Shown piece by piece: positions 1 through 8,995 of a stretch of 64,000 nt of DNA. The position numbers were made by a program, and so were the translations under genes. Source of the stretch: CAMDHY01 sp046156265 (GTDB lineage: Bacteria; Pseudomonadota; Alphaproteobacteria; Rhizobiales; Segnochrobactraceae); contig NZ_JAWDIR010000006.1 in the NCBI RefSeq assembly GCF_046156265.1, forward strand, positions 1-64,000, given 5' to 3'. Under the pieces are notes generated by a model, which had not been told where the DNA came from, did not search any database, and worked only from the letters and a program-made list of their open reading frames with translations. Within the stretch, counting starts at the first letter, position 1. Each line of letters starts with the position of its first letter.

Positions 1-85
1 GGCACGCCGGGAGTACGGCTTCTGCACGGCTGGAAAACCATGGCGGCGCCGCCGGGGTGTGCTCGAGCCTGCTCGCGAAGGCCGG

Positions 86-1072
86 TCAGACGCCCTCCCA
101 GTCTCCGCTGGTGCCGGAGCGGAAGACGGCGTCGATGACCTTCTGGTTGTTGACCGACTCTTCCAGCGTGAAGACACGGTCGGCACCGCCACGGGCTGCG
201 CGCACGAACGTCTCGACCTCCAGCTGGTATTGCTGCGTGCCGGGGAAGCGGAAGACCGTCGCCTCGGTATGTGACGCGTTGTGCAGTTCGATCCGGTGAT
301 GGTCGTAGCGGCCGGCGTTGAAGGGCGCGTGCACCTCGATGAAGCCGCGGTCTCCATGAAACACCATCACCTGCCGGGCGGCGAGATGCGTCGCCACGTA
401 AAAGGTGAGGTCGATGTCGCCGAAGTCGGCGTGGACGTTCGAATACATGTCGGTGCCGTAGGCCGCGTGGCGCTCGACGGAGGCGTGGACGCGCAGCGGC
501 TCCCGGTCGGTGACGAACCGGGTCGAGACGACGGGATAGACGCCGATGTCCGGCAGCGCGCCCCCGCCGAGCGCCAGGATGTTGCGCATGTTGGTCGGGT
601 CGTCGTTGAAGTAGGTGAAGGCGCCCTGCACGTGCCGCAGCCGTCCGATGGCACCGTCGCGCACGAGCTCGCGGACCTTGATCCACTGCGGGTGGTAGAT
701 CACCATGAAGGCCTCGCAGACGAGGACCCGGTTGCGGTCGCGCGCTGCGATCACCGGCGCGATGTCGGCGGCGTCGAGAGCGAGCGGCTTTTCGACGAGA
801 ACATGCTTGCCGGCCTCGGCCGCCCTGATCGCCCATTCGACGTGCTGTGACGTCGGCAGCGGAATGTAGACGCCGTCGATCAGATCGGACGCGAGCAGCG
901 CCTCATAGGATGAGAAGGCATGCGGTGCGCCGAACTGCTCGGCCAGCGCCCGCGCCCGCTCGCCGTCGCGGCTGGCGATGGCGCTGAGGACGCCGTTCTC
1001 CGAAGCGACGATGGCCGGGATCACATGCTCGCGCGCGATCCTGGCGGTCGACAGCACGCCCCATCGAAACAT
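86..1072 (-). CDS. Gfo/Idh/MocA family oxidoreductase
   Basis: A 328-residue NAD(P)-dependent sugar or cyclitol dehydrogenase-type protein. The N-terminal Rossmann fold begins with GVLSTARIA (residues 5-13), and the family EKP motif is at residues 94-96 (VEKPLAL). A DIGVYPV segment in the C-terminal half matches the family's active-site D-x-G-x-H/Y region. I chose the ATG at 1072 because AGGA lies 7 bases upstream and the protein then starts directly at the Rossmann strand; an in-frame start at 1225 would add 51 low-complexity Arg/Pro-rich residues. The gene is transcribed away from the BKACE/hydantoinase operon and shares its 520-base upstream region. The substrate cannot be told from sequence. 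Confidence 0.88.
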   Translation of the reverse strand: MFRWGVLSTARIAREHVIPAIVASENGVLSAIASRDGERARALAEQFGAPHAFSSYEALLASDLIDGVYIPLPTSQHVEWAIRAAEAGKHVLVEKPLALDAADIAPVIAARDRNRVLVCEAFMVIYHPQWIKVRELVRDGAIGRLRHVQGAFTYFNDDPTNMRNILALGGGALPDIGVYPVVSTRFVTDREPLRVHASVERHAAYGTDMYSNVHADFGDIDLTFYVATHLAARQVMVFHGDRGFIEVHAPFNAGRYDHHRIELHNASHTEATVFRFPGTQQYQLEVETFVRAARGGADRVFTLEESVNNQKVIDAVFRSGTSGDWEGV

Positions 1073-1593
1073 CAGTCGGTCCTGTTCCTTGCGCCGTCGG
1101 ACCGCCGTCGCGCGGGGGCGAGAGGCCGCCGGTGGCGTGGCGATGAGGGCGTCGGTTGTGAAAGTCGGTCGGCGGGCGGCTTGCGGGACGGCTCCGATCC
1201 GGCAGGCGGACGGTTCCCACCACATCCTCCTTCAGGTTCCCACCGTCGCGCAAGTCGTTGATCTTGCGCGTCACGAAGCGGGGTGGGGGGCGAGACCGCG
1301 GCTGCCATGGAAGGCGTCATCGACTCTTTTTGATCAAAAAATCGCCGCCGGGTCTTGATCAATCCCTCTGACTCATGATGGACTGCATCTCGCCGACAGA
1401 GCACACCAGATTGTATCTGATCAAATCAGGTACTTTCGTGACGACCCGAGGCCGAGCGTGTGCTGGACGCTGGTGTTGCGGCGTAGTCCACGCAACTGAT
1501 GGCTGATGACGGCGAAGCAATGTGCGCAGGAAGCCGCGGACGGGCTGTCGTCCTCGCCTCGTGCGGCAGGCAACCTGAAGAGCGAGACGGCGG
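1073..1593. promoter_or_regulatory. Divergent intergenic region with TGATCA palindromes
   Basis: A 521-base region between the divergent oxidoreductase and BKACE genes, with no convincing gene. Positions 1325-1440 are much more AT-rich than the surroundings. They hold a perfect 14-base palindrome TTTTTGATCAAAAA (1327-1340), an 8-base palindrome TTGATCAA (1355-1362), and CTGAT-CAA-ATCAG (1417-1429). These look like operator half-sites for one regulator, and the GntR protein at 12334-13074 is a candidate by proximity. No convincing -35/-10 pair could be fixed. Confidence 0.5.
1327..1340. promoter_or_regulatory. 14-bp perfect palindrome, candidate operator
   Basis: TTTTTGATCAAAAA is perfectly self-complementary around GATC in an otherwise GC-rich sequence. 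A related TTGATCAA follows 14 bases later and again at 2560-2567, just ahead of hydantoinase B. The bound regulator is unknown. Confidence 0.5.
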
Positions 1594-2523
1594 ATGTCGC
1601 AGAAAGTCATCATCACCTGTGCGGTGACCGGCTCGATCCACACGCCAACGATGAGCCCCTATCTGCCGATCACGCCGGACGAGATCATCGAGGCGTCGGT
1701 CGGGGCGGCGGAGGCGGGGGCTGCGATCATCCACCTGCACGCCCGCGATCCGGAGACCGGCAAGCCGTCGCCCGACCCGAAGCTGTTCATGCAGTTCCTG
1801 CCGCGCATCAAGCAGCAGACCGATGCGGTGATGAACGTCTCGACCGGCGGCGGTCTGACGATGTCGCTGGAAGAGCGGCTCGAGGCGGCGCACGTCGCCA
1901 GGCCGGAGCTCTGCTCGCTCAACATGGGCTCGATGAACTTCGGCCTCTACCAGATCGCTGACAAGCACAAGGACTGGCAGCAGCCGTGGGAGCGCGACTA
2001 TCTGGAGGCGACGCGGCACGGCATCGTCTCCAACACCTTCGGCCAGATCGAGCGCATCATCTCCGAGGTCGGCGGGGCCTACGGCACGAAGTTCGAGTTC
2101 GAGTGCTACGACGTCTCGCATCTCTACACGCTGGCGCACTTCCTCGACCGCAAACTTCTGACGCCACCCTTGTTCGTGCAGACGATCTTCGGCCTGCTCG
2201 GCGGCATCGGCCCGGCCGCCGAGGACCTGATGCACATGCGGCGGACCGCCGACAAGCTGTTCGGCAAGGACTATCTCTGGTCGGTGCTGGCGGCCGGGCG
2301 GCACCAGATGAACCTCTGCACCATGGGCGCCATCATGGGCGGCAACGTCCGGGTCGGGCTCGAGGACAGCCTCTACATCGCCAAGGGTAAGCTCGCGACG
2401 TCGAACGCCGCGCAGGTCGCCAAGATCCGCCACATCATGGAGGAGCTGTCGCTGGAGATCGCGACGGCCGACGAGGCGCGGCAGATGCTGGACCTGAAGG
2501 GCGGCGACCAGGTGGGCTTCTGA
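1594..2523 (+). CDS. BKACE family protein (beta-keto acid cleavage enzyme, DUF849)
   Basis: A 309-residue TIM-barrel protein of the 3-keto-5-aminohexanoate cleavage enzyme family. These Zn-dependent enzymes condense a beta-keto acid with acetyl-CoA to give acetoacetate and a new CoA ester. The metal-binding HLH is at residues 47-49 (IIHLHARDPETG), NVSTGGG follows, and the conserved R-V-G-x-E-D motif appears as VRVGLEDSLY; in characterised Kce the E and D of this motif are metal and catalytic residues. It sits 75 bases before the hydantoinase genes and probably works on a product of the same pathway. The exact keto acid is unknown. Confidence 0.93.
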   Translation: MSQKVIITCAVTGSIHTPTMSPYLPITPDEIIEASVGAAEAGAAIIHLHARDPETGKPSPDPKLFMQFLPRIKQQTDAVMNVSTGGGLTMSLEERLEAAHVARPELCSLNMGSMNFGLYQIADKHKDWQQPWERDYLEATRHGIVSNTFGQIERIISEVGGAYGTKFEFECYDVSHLYTLAHFLDRKLLTPPLFVQTIFGLLGGIGPAAEDLMHMRRTADKLFGKDYLWSVLAAGRHQMNLCTMGAIMGGNVRVGLEDSLYIAKGKLATSNAAQVAKIRHIMEELSLEIATADEARQMLDLKGGDQVGF

Positions 2524-2559
2524 CGACGCCGAGCCCGGCGAGATGCTTCCGCGAGGACT

Positions 2560-2567
2560 TTGATCAA
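2560..2567. promoter_or_regulatory. TTGATCAA palindrome ahead of hyuB
   Basis: A third copy of the TTGATCAA palindrome, in the 75-base gap between the BKACE and hydantoinase B genes. Its first TTG is also an in-frame alternative start for hydantoinase B. I prefer the ATG at 2599, which has AGGGAGA 11 bases upstream. Confidence 0.35.
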
Positions 2568-2598
2568 GGCAAGACCGACCAGGGAGACCGCGTCCACC

Positions 2599-4395
2599 AT
2601 GCCGATCGGTGAACCTTCGCAGACCGACTTCGACCCGCTGCTGCTCGCGGTGCTGTCCAACCGGATGGCCTCGATCGTCCGCGAGATGTCGAACATCGTG
2701 AAGAAGGCGAGCCGGTCGACTGCGATCACCAACGCGCGCGACTTCTCCTGCGGGCTGCTGACCTTCGACCACCGCCTCGTCTGCGTCGAGGAGGCGATGC
2801 CGGTGCACGTCACCGCGATGGACCTGTCGACGCGGCCGATCGGCGAACTCTTCGACGACGTCGCCGAGGGCGACGCGTTCTTCTCCAACAGCCCGTACCA
2901 CGGCGGCACCCACCACGCCGACATGACGCTCTGCGTGCCCGTCTATCTCGGCGGCGTGCCGATGTTCTGGACAGTGGCGCGCTCCCACCACGCCGACACC
3001 GGCGCTCATATCCCGACGACGATGGATGCGCACATGCGCTCCGTCTACGAGGAGGGCATGCACATCCCGGTCGTCCGCTTCCAGGCGGACTACCGCGACC
3101 GCGCCGACGTCATCCGCTGGTGCCGCCACAACATCCGCGAGAGCCATATCTGGTATGGCGACTACCAGGCCCAGGTGGGGGCGACGCGCACGGCCGAGAC
3201 GCGCCTCAAGGAACTCGGCGAGCGCTACGGCCGCGAGACCATCGCCGCCTTCGTCGAGGCGTGGATGGAGTACGGGCGCCGGCGCGCCCGGGCGGCGATC
3301 GCAGCACTGCCGAAGGCGGAGCTCTCCTGGACGACGCGCCACGACCCGGTGCCCGGCGTTGCCGAGGCGGGCGTCGAGATCACCGCGAAGGTGTCGATCG
3401 AGCCGGAGAACGGCCGCATCGTCGTCGACCTCCGCGACAACCCGGACTGCGTCGACGGCGGCATCAACCTGTCGGAGGCCTGCGCGGCCGGCGCCGGGCG
3501 CATCGGCGTCTTCTACAATCTCGACCCGTCGCTGCCCCACAACGACGGCTCGGCGAGCTGCATCGAGGTGCTCTTGCGCGACGGCTGCATCGTCGGCCGC
3601 CCGCGCTATCCGGCCGGCACGTCGAACGCCACGATGGGCATCAACGACCGGCTGATCAACGCCGTGCAGTGCGCCTTCACCGGCCTCGGCGCGCCCTACG
3701 GCCTCGCCGAGGGCGGCACCGAGTTCGGCGCCAACATGGGCGTCGTCGCCGGCACCGACACCCGCTCCGGCACCCCGCGCCCCTACATCAACATGGTGTT
3801 CTTCGGCCTCTCCACCGGCCCCGGCCTCTCCGGCCACGACGGCTGGCTCACCTACGAGGCGCCGAACGGCGGCGGCGTGCTGGCGCTTGACCAGATCGAG
3901 ATCGACGAGATGACCTATCCGATCCTCGTCGAGGAACGCCGGATCTCCACCAACGCCATCGGCATGGGCGAGTGGAATGGCGCCCCGGCGATGCAGGGCG
4001 TCTACCGCTCGCTGTCGGGCGACATGACCGTCGCCTACTGCAGCGACGGCGACGTCAACGCCCCGCGCGGCGTCCTCGGCGGCCTTCCCGGCGCCTGCGC
4101 CATCAACGCCAAGCGCGACTGCGCCGGTCACACGGCGACACTGCCCGCCTTCCACATGGAGACGGTGCAGGAGGGCGAACGGGTGATCTTCCGCACCGTC
4201 TCGGGCGGCGGCTACGGCGATCCGCGCCGGCGCGACCCGGCCCGCGTCGTCCGCGACGTCAACCGCGGCTGGATCGACGCGGCCACGGCCCGCGACACCT
4301 ACGGCGTCGCGGTGCGGCACGCCGCCAACGGCGTCGACTTCGAGCTCGACGCTGCCGCGACCGCTGCGGCTCGTGACGCGGAGGTCCCGGCATGA
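2599..4395 (+). CDS. hyuB: Hydantoinase B/oxoprolinase family protein
   Basis: A 598-residue protein of the HyuB/OplB family, the partner of HyuA in ATP-dependent hydrolysis of cyclic amides such as N-methylhydantoin or 5-oxoproline. The family signature N-x-P-Y-x-G-G-x-H-x-x-D is seen as NSPYHGGTHHAD near residue 95. Length is normal for the family. The stop overlaps the hyuA start by four bases (ATGA), so the two are translationally coupled. Downstream come a ribose-type ABC transporter and an aminotransferase in the same run. A nitrogenous cyclic substrate taken up by that transporter is a reasonable inference, but its identity is open; acetophenone- or acetone-carboxylase-like roles in this superfamily are less likely. 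Confidence 0.9.
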   Translation: MPIGEPSQTDFDPLLLAVLSNRMASIVREMSNIVKKASRSTAITNARDFSCGLLTFDHRLVCVEEAMPVHVTAMDLSTRPIGELFDDVAEGDAFFSNSPYHGGTHHADMTLCVPVYLGGVPMFWTVARSHHADTGAHIPTTMDAHMRSVYEEGMHIPVVRFQADYRDRADVIRWCRHNIRESHIWYGDYQAQVGATRTAETRLKELGERYGRETIAAFVEAWMEYGRRRARAAIAALPKAELSWTTRHDPVPGVAEAGVEITAKVSIEPENGRIVVDLRDNPDCVDGGINLSEACAAGAGRIGVFYNLDPSLPHNDGSASCIEVLLRDGCIVGRPRYPAGTSNATMGINDRLINAVQCAFTGLGAPYGLAEGGTEFGANMGVVAGTDTRSGTPRPYINMVFFGLSTGPGLSGHDGWLTYEAPNGGGVLALDQIEIDEMTYPILVEERRISTNAIGMGEWNGAPAMQGVYRSLSGDMTVAYCSDGDVNAPRGVLGGLPGACAINAKRDCAGHTATLPAFHMETVQEGERVIFRTVSGGGYGDPRRRDPARVVRDVNRGWIDAATARDTYGVAVRHAANGVDFELDAAATAAARDAEVPA

Positions 4396-6455
4396 CCTTC
4401 CGCATCGGCATCGACATCGGCGGCACCTTCACCGACTGCGTCGTTCAGACGCCGGACGGGGCGATGGTGATCGTCAAGGCGCCGTCGACGCCGCCGGCCT
4501 TTGCCACCGGCTTCATGAACGCGCTGTCGCGCGCCGCAGAGCGCTTCGAGCTGCCGCTCGCCGACTTCCTCGGCCGCGCGAGCGTCATCGTCCACGGCAC
4601 CACGGTGTCGACCAACGCCCTCGTCACCGGCCGCACCGCGCCGACGGGGCTGATCGCGACGAAGGGCCATCCAGACGTGCTGACGCTGCGCGAGGCGCCG
4701 CGCAAGCAGGCGTGGAACTGGCGGCTCGACTATCCCGACCCGTTCGTGCCGCAGAACCGCACCTGCGAGGTCGGCGGCCGCATCGATTCCCTCGGCAACG
4801 AAGTCGAGCCGCTCAGTGAAGACGACGTCCGCGCCGCCGTCCGCCGGCTGCGGCAGGCCGGCGTCGAGGCGATCGCCGTCAGCCTGCTGTGGTCGTTCGT
4901 CAATCCGGCGCACGAGCGGCGCGTGGCGGAGATCATCGAGCAGGAGTGGCCGGGCGTGCCGGTCAGCCTCGGCCACCGGGTCAACCCGATCCCGCGCGAG
5001 TACCGCCGCACCATCGCCACCGCCATCGACGCCTCGCTCCGGCCGGTGGTCAACGGCTATGTCGAGGATCTCTCGAAGGCGCTGGCCGCGGCGGGGTTCA
5101 CTGGCCGGCTGCTGATCGCCAACTGCGGCGGTGGCATGATGCCGCCGGACGAGATCGTCGCGAGCCCGATCCAGTCGGTGATGTCCGGCCCGACGCTCGC
5201 CCCCGTCGCCGCCCGGCACGCCGCCCCCGGCCAGGACGTCGTCGTTGCCGACATGGGCGGCACCACCTTCGACGTGGCGGCGATCCGCGGCGGCCAGATC
5301 CTCGTCACCGCCGAGGCGATGATCTACGAGCACGACATGCTCGGCCTGCCGAAGGTCGACGTGCGCTCGGTCGGCGCCGGCGGCGGCTCGATCGCCTGGG
5401 TCGACGACGGCGGCCTCCTGCACGTCGGCCCGCAGAGCGCCGGTGCGCGGCCGGGCCCCGCCTGCTACGGCACTGGGGGCACCGAGGCGACCGTCACCGA
5501 CGCCAACGTCGTGCTCGGCATCATCGACCCCGATTTCTTCCTCGGCGGTTCGATCCTGCTCGACCGGGCGCTCGCCGAACAGGCCGTCGGGCGCATCGCG
5601 GCACGGCTCGGGCTCGACCTCGTTGCGGCGGCGCACGCGATCCATGCCGTTTCGAACCACAACATGATCGGCGCGATCGAGAACATCACCGTCAGCGAGG
5701 GCCTCAACCCGCGCGACAGCCTGATCGTCACCGGCGGCGGCGCCACCGGCTGCCACATCGCCGGCATGGCCGAGGCGCTCGGGCTGCCGCGCTTCATGGT
5801 GCCGCGGCTCTCGGCCGGGCTCAGCGCCTTCGGCGGCCTCGTCTCGGACCTGCGCTGGCAGGCCGCGACCAGTGCCTATTCCGACAGCGAGGGCTTCGCC
5901 TTCGACCGCGTCAACGCGGCGCTCGCCGTCCTCGTTGGCCGCTGCCGCGACTTCCTCGAGCGGTCCGCCGTGCCGGAGGCCGACCGGGCGATCGAGGCCT
6001 CGTTCATGGGGCGCTACCAGTTCCAGTCGTGGGAGATCGAGGTCCCGTTCGAGCTGCCGGCGGACGGCGTGCTGGCGGAGGCCGACCTGCCGCGCCTCGT
6101 CGCCGCTTTTCATGCCACGCACCGGCGCATCTACGGCATCGCCGACGAGGGCAACATGGTCGAATTCGTCGCCTGGAAGGCGACGGCGGTCGGCCGGACG
6201 CGGCCGCGCGCCGCCGCCCCCGCGCCGGACGCCGACGGGCCGGTCCGGACGCCAGCACCGAAATCCTCCCGCCTCGTCTACCTGCCGTCCGCCGGCTGGC
6301 AGGAGAGCGTGCCCGTGTATGCCGGAGCGAGCTTTGGCGTCGGCGGCGGCGTCACCGGGCCGGCGATCATCGAGGAAGAGACGACGACCCTGTTCCTGTT
6401 GCCCGGCATGACCGCGCGGGTCGACGGCGACGGCAACTACTGGGTCGCGTGCTGA
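4392..6455 (+). CDS. hyuA: Hydantoinase A/oxoprolinase family protein
   Basis: A 687-residue ATP-using subunit. The N-terminus carries the acetate-kinase-like phosphate loop IGIDIGGTFTD (residues 4-14). HGTTVSTNAL lies near residue 72 and a second nucleotide-binding motif DMGGTTFDVA near residue 290. Size and order match standalone HyuA proteins that pair with HyuB. It overlaps hyuB by 4 bases and is followed 51 bases later by a periplasmic binding protein, so uptake and ring opening appear co-expressed. Substrate specificity (hydantoin, N-methylhydantoin, oxoproline or another lactam) cannot be read from sequence. Confidence 0.9.
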   Translation: MTFRIGIDIGGTFTDCVVQTPDGAMVIVKAPSTPPAFATGFMNALSRAAERFELPLADFLGRASVIVHGTTVSTNALVTGRTAPTGLIATKGHPDVLTLREAPRKQAWNWRLDYPDPFVPQNRTCEVGGRIDSLGNEVEPLSEDDVRAAVRRLRQAGVEAIAVSLLWSFVNPAHERRVAEIIEQEWPGVPVSLGHRVNPIPREYRRTIATAIDASLRPVVNGYVEDLSKALAAAGFTGRLLIANCGGGMMPPDEIVASPIQSVMSGPTLAPVAARHAAPGQDVVVADMGGTTFDVAAIRGGQILVTAEAMIYEHDMLGLPKVDVRSVGAGGGSIAWVDDGGLLHVGPQSAGARPGPACYGTGGTEATVTDANVVLGIIDPDFFLGGSILLDRALAEQAVGRIAARLGLDLVAAAHAIHAVSNHNMIGAIENITVSEGLNPRDSLIVTGGGATGCHIAGMAEALGLPRFMVPRLSAGLSAFGGLVSDLRWQAATSAYSDSEGFAFDRVNAALAVLVGRCRDFLERSAVPEADRAIEASFMGRYQFQSWEIEVPFELPADGVLAEADLPRLVAAFHATHRRIYGIADEGNMVEFVAWKATAVGRTRPRAAAPAPDADGPVRTPAPKSSRLVYLPSAGWQESVPVYAGASFGVGGGVTGPAIIEEETTTLFLLPGMTARVDGDGNYWVAC

Positions 6456-6506
6456 AGAAGAAGGCCGAGAAGGCGACATCCAGAGGCAGAGAACAGGAGA
6501 AGCACC

Positions 6507-7490
6507 ATGACGAAGACCACCAAGGGGGCGATAGCCCTCGCTTTCGCCACCACTTTGCTGTCGACGCCGGCGCTGAGCGCCACGGACCTCTCCTCCAAGC
6601 ACGTCATCCTGGTGACGTGCGGCCCGTCGAACCCCTGGTGCAAGGTCTACAACGAGCGCATCGTCGGCCTGCTCAAGGACGCCACGGTGAAGGTGACGGT
6701 GCTCGAGAACGACCTCGACCCGGTGCAGGTCAACCAGCAGATGGCGCAGGCGGTGTCGCAGAAGCCCGACCTCGTGATGGTGGAGCCGGCCGACGACAAG
6801 TCGCTGATCGGCGCCGTCAAGAAGGCGAAGGCCGAGGGCGTGCCGGTGCTCTACATGGACAGCCCGGCTGACGCGGCGATCATGGACGACATCGCCTTCC
6901 AGGTGGTCGCCGACAACTATTCGCTCGGCAAGTATGCCGGCGAGAACATCATCGAGGGGCTGAAGGCGCAGGGCCGCACCGAGGCGAACGTCATCTCGAT
7001 CACCGGCTCGGCTGGCACCGCGATGGTGTCGGACCGCCAGCGCGGGTTCATGGACGCGATGGCCAAGGAGCCCGCCTTCAAGGTGGTCGAGGTGGTGTCG
7101 AACAACTGGGATCCGGTCGAGAGCGGCCGTCAGGCACAGCAGCTCTTCGCCAAGTACGCTGCCCAGGGCGGCATCCAGGCGGTGCGCGCCGACGCCGACT
7201 ACATGGCGATCCCCGTCCTCGAGGCGGCCCGTCAGGCCGGCATGACGCTCGGCGGCAAGGATGGGCTCATCGTCTCCGGCTCCACCTGCTCGCCGGAAGG
7301 CATCGCGGCGATCCGCGCCGGCGACATGATCGGCACCGTGACAGCCGATCCGTGGACGCAGGGCGGCGCCAGCGCCGAGGCGGCGATCAAGTTCCTCTCC
7401 GGCGAGACGATGGAAAAGACGATCATGGTGCCGGAGTTCCGCGTCACCGCCGCGAACGTCGAAGAGTACGCGGAAGTCTGCGAGAAGTGA
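6507..7490 (+). CDS. Ribose-type ABC transporter substrate-binding protein
   Basis: A 327-residue periplasmic binding protein of the type-I (ribose/galactose) fold. Residues 1-25 form a signal peptide with Lys residues, a hydrophobic core and an ALSA cleavage site. The body contains VEPADDKSLIGAV and ITGSAGTAMVSDRQRGF, the ligand-contact regions of the family. AGGAG lies seven bases before the ATG. The stop overlaps the start of the ATPase gene (GTGA). Although the fold is called sugar-binding, linkage to hydantoinases and an aminotransferase suggests a nitrogen-containing ligand. Confidence 0.92.
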   Translation: MTKTTKGAIALAFATTLLSTPALSATDLSSKHVILVTCGPSNPWCKVYNERIVGLLKDATVKVTVLENDLDPVQVNQQMAQAVSQKPDLVMVEPADDKSLIGAVKKAKAEGVPVLYMDSPADAAIMDDIAFQVVADNYSLGKYAGENIIEGLKAQGRTEANVISITGSAGTAMVSDRQRGFMDAMAKEPAFKVVEVVSNNWDPVESGRQAQQLFAKYAAQGGIQAVRADADYMAIPVLEAARQAGMTLGGKDGLIVSGSTCSPEGIAAIRAGDMIGTVTADPWTQGGASAEAAIKFLSGETMEKTIMVPEFRVTAANVEEYAEVCEK

Positions 7491-8995
7491 CGGCGACGCT
7501 GCCGCTCCTGTCGGTCGAAGGGGTCTCGATCCGCTACGGCCGCTTCGAGGCCGTGCGCGACGCCAGCTTCGCGCTGGCGCCGGGCGAGGTGCTCGGCCTC
7601 TGCGGCCACAACGGCGCCGGCAAGAGCTCGATGGTGCGGGCGCTGTGCGGGCTGGTCACGCCGGCGAGCGGCCGCATCGTCCTCGCCGGCCGGGAGCGGC
7701 AGTTTGCGAGCGTGCGCGACGCCCAGAAGCAGGGCGTCGCGCTCGTCGACCAGGAGCTCAGCGTCATCCCCGCCTTGACGGTGGCGGAGAACCTCGCCCT
7801 CGGCGAACCGGGGCTCGGGCTACGCGGCCGGCTGCCGGCGGCCGAGGCCCGCCGGCGGCTCGACGCCGTCGGCCTCGCCGCGCTCGACCCGGCGCTGCCG
7901 CTCGAGGACCTGTCGATCGGCGAGCGCCAGCTCGTCGAGATCGCCCGCGCCATCGGCCGAAAGGCGCAGCTCTTCATCCTCGACGAGCCGACGGCGACGC
8001 TCAGCGCCGCCGACATCGCCCAGGTGTTCGCCGCCGTCCGGCGCGTCACCGCGCAGGGGCACGGCGTCATCTACGTCTCGCACCGCCTCGACGAGGTGCT
8101 GGAGCTCTGCGACCGCATCGTCGTCATGCGCGACGGCGCGGTGGTCGCGCGCGAAACGACTGTCGGTCTCAAGGCAGAGCGGCTCGTCACGCTGATGCTC
8201 GGCGAGACGCCGGAGCGCGCCGCCCCCGCCGCTGCGGCCGCCGCGACCCGGCCGCCAGTGCTCGCCGTGCGCGGGCTCGCCGTCGGGGCGCAACTGAGCG
8301 ACCTCGACCTCGCGGTGCGCCCCGGCGTCGTCACGGCGCTCGCCGGCCAGGTTGGCTCCGGCGCGAGCGAGGTGCTGCGGGCGCTCGCCGGCCTGTCGCC
8401 GCACGCCGTCGGCGACATCCGCGTCGCCGGGCGCCGCGTGCCGCTCGGTGACCCGCGCGCCTCGCTCGCCGCCGGCATCGGTTTCCTGTCGTCGGACCGC
8501 AAGGCCGAGGGGCTGTTCCTGACGCGGTCGATCGCCGAGAATCTTGTGGCGACGCGGCTCCCGGCGCTGTCGCCGCGGGGCATGCTGTCGCGCCGCCGAG
8601 TCCGCGACACGGCGCGCCGGATCGCCGAGCGCGCGGGCGTCGACCGCACCCGCCTTGGCGAGGCGGTCGGGCGCCTCAGCGGCGGCAACCAGCAGAAGAC
8701 CTTCCTCGGCCGCTGCCTCGAGCGCGACGACGTGCTCGTGCTTCTGCTCGACGAGCCGACGCGCGGCGTCGACGTCGGCGGACGGGCCGACATCCACGCG
8801 CTCCTGCGCGGCCTCGCGGCAAACGGCAGCGCGGTCGTCTTCGCGTCCTCCGACCTCGACGAGGTGCTGGCGCTCGCCCACGAGGTGGTGGTGATGCGCG
8901 CCGGCCGCATCGTCTCGCGCCGCCCCGTGGCGCAGACCGACAGCGTGCGACTCTTGTCTGACATGACGCACGGCGAGGAGGCGGTGGCGCCATGA
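7487..8995 (+). CDS. Ribose-type ABC transporter ATP-binding protein (two nucleotide-binding domains)
   Basis: A 502-residue fused double ATPase energising the transporter. Domain 1 has Walker A GHNGAGKSS, signature LSIGE and Walker B LFILDEPT. Domain 2 has a degenerate Walker A (GQVGSGASE, with the Lys lost), signature LSGGNQQK and LLLDEPTRGVDVG. Such asymmetry is normal for RbsA/MglA proteins. I chose the GTG at 7487, which overlaps the preceding stop; a longer frame from 7352 only adds sequence overlapping the binding protein. It overlaps the next permease gene by four bases. Confidence 0.93.
   Translation: MTATLPLLSVEGVSIRYGRFEAVRDASFALAPGEVLGLCGHNGAGKSSMVRALCGLVTPASGRIVLAGRERQFASVRDAQKQGVALVDQELSVIPALTVAENLALGEPGLGLRGRLPAAEARRRLDAVGLAALDPALPLEDLSIGERQLVEIARAIGRKAQLFILDEPTATLSAADIAQVFAAVRRVTAQGHGVIYVSHRLDEVLELCDRIVVMRDGAVVARETTVGLKAERLVTLMLGETPERAAPAAAAAATRPPVLAVRGLAVGAQLSDLDLAVRPGVVTALAGQVGSGASEVLRALAGLSPHAVGDIRVAGRRVPLGDPRASLAAGIGFLSSDRKAEGLFLTRSIAENLVATRLPALSPRGMLSRRRVRDTARRIAERAGVDRTRLGEAVGRLSGGNQQKTFLGRCLERDDVLVLLLDEPTRGVDVGGRADIHALLRGLAANGSAVVFASSDLDEVLALAHEVVVMRAGRIVSRRPVAQTDSVRLLSDMTHGEEAVAP

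Noticed and set aside
1072..1225. N-terminal extension of the Gfo/Idh/MocA protein to a start at 1225
   Set aside because: The added 51 residues are Arg/Pro-rich and unlike the family, while the ATG at 1072 has a good ribosome-binding site directly before the Rossmann fold.
1426..4320. An open frame of about 960 codons on the minus strand
   Set aside because: It lies opposite the BKACE and hydantoinase B genes and has only low-complexity charged sequence.
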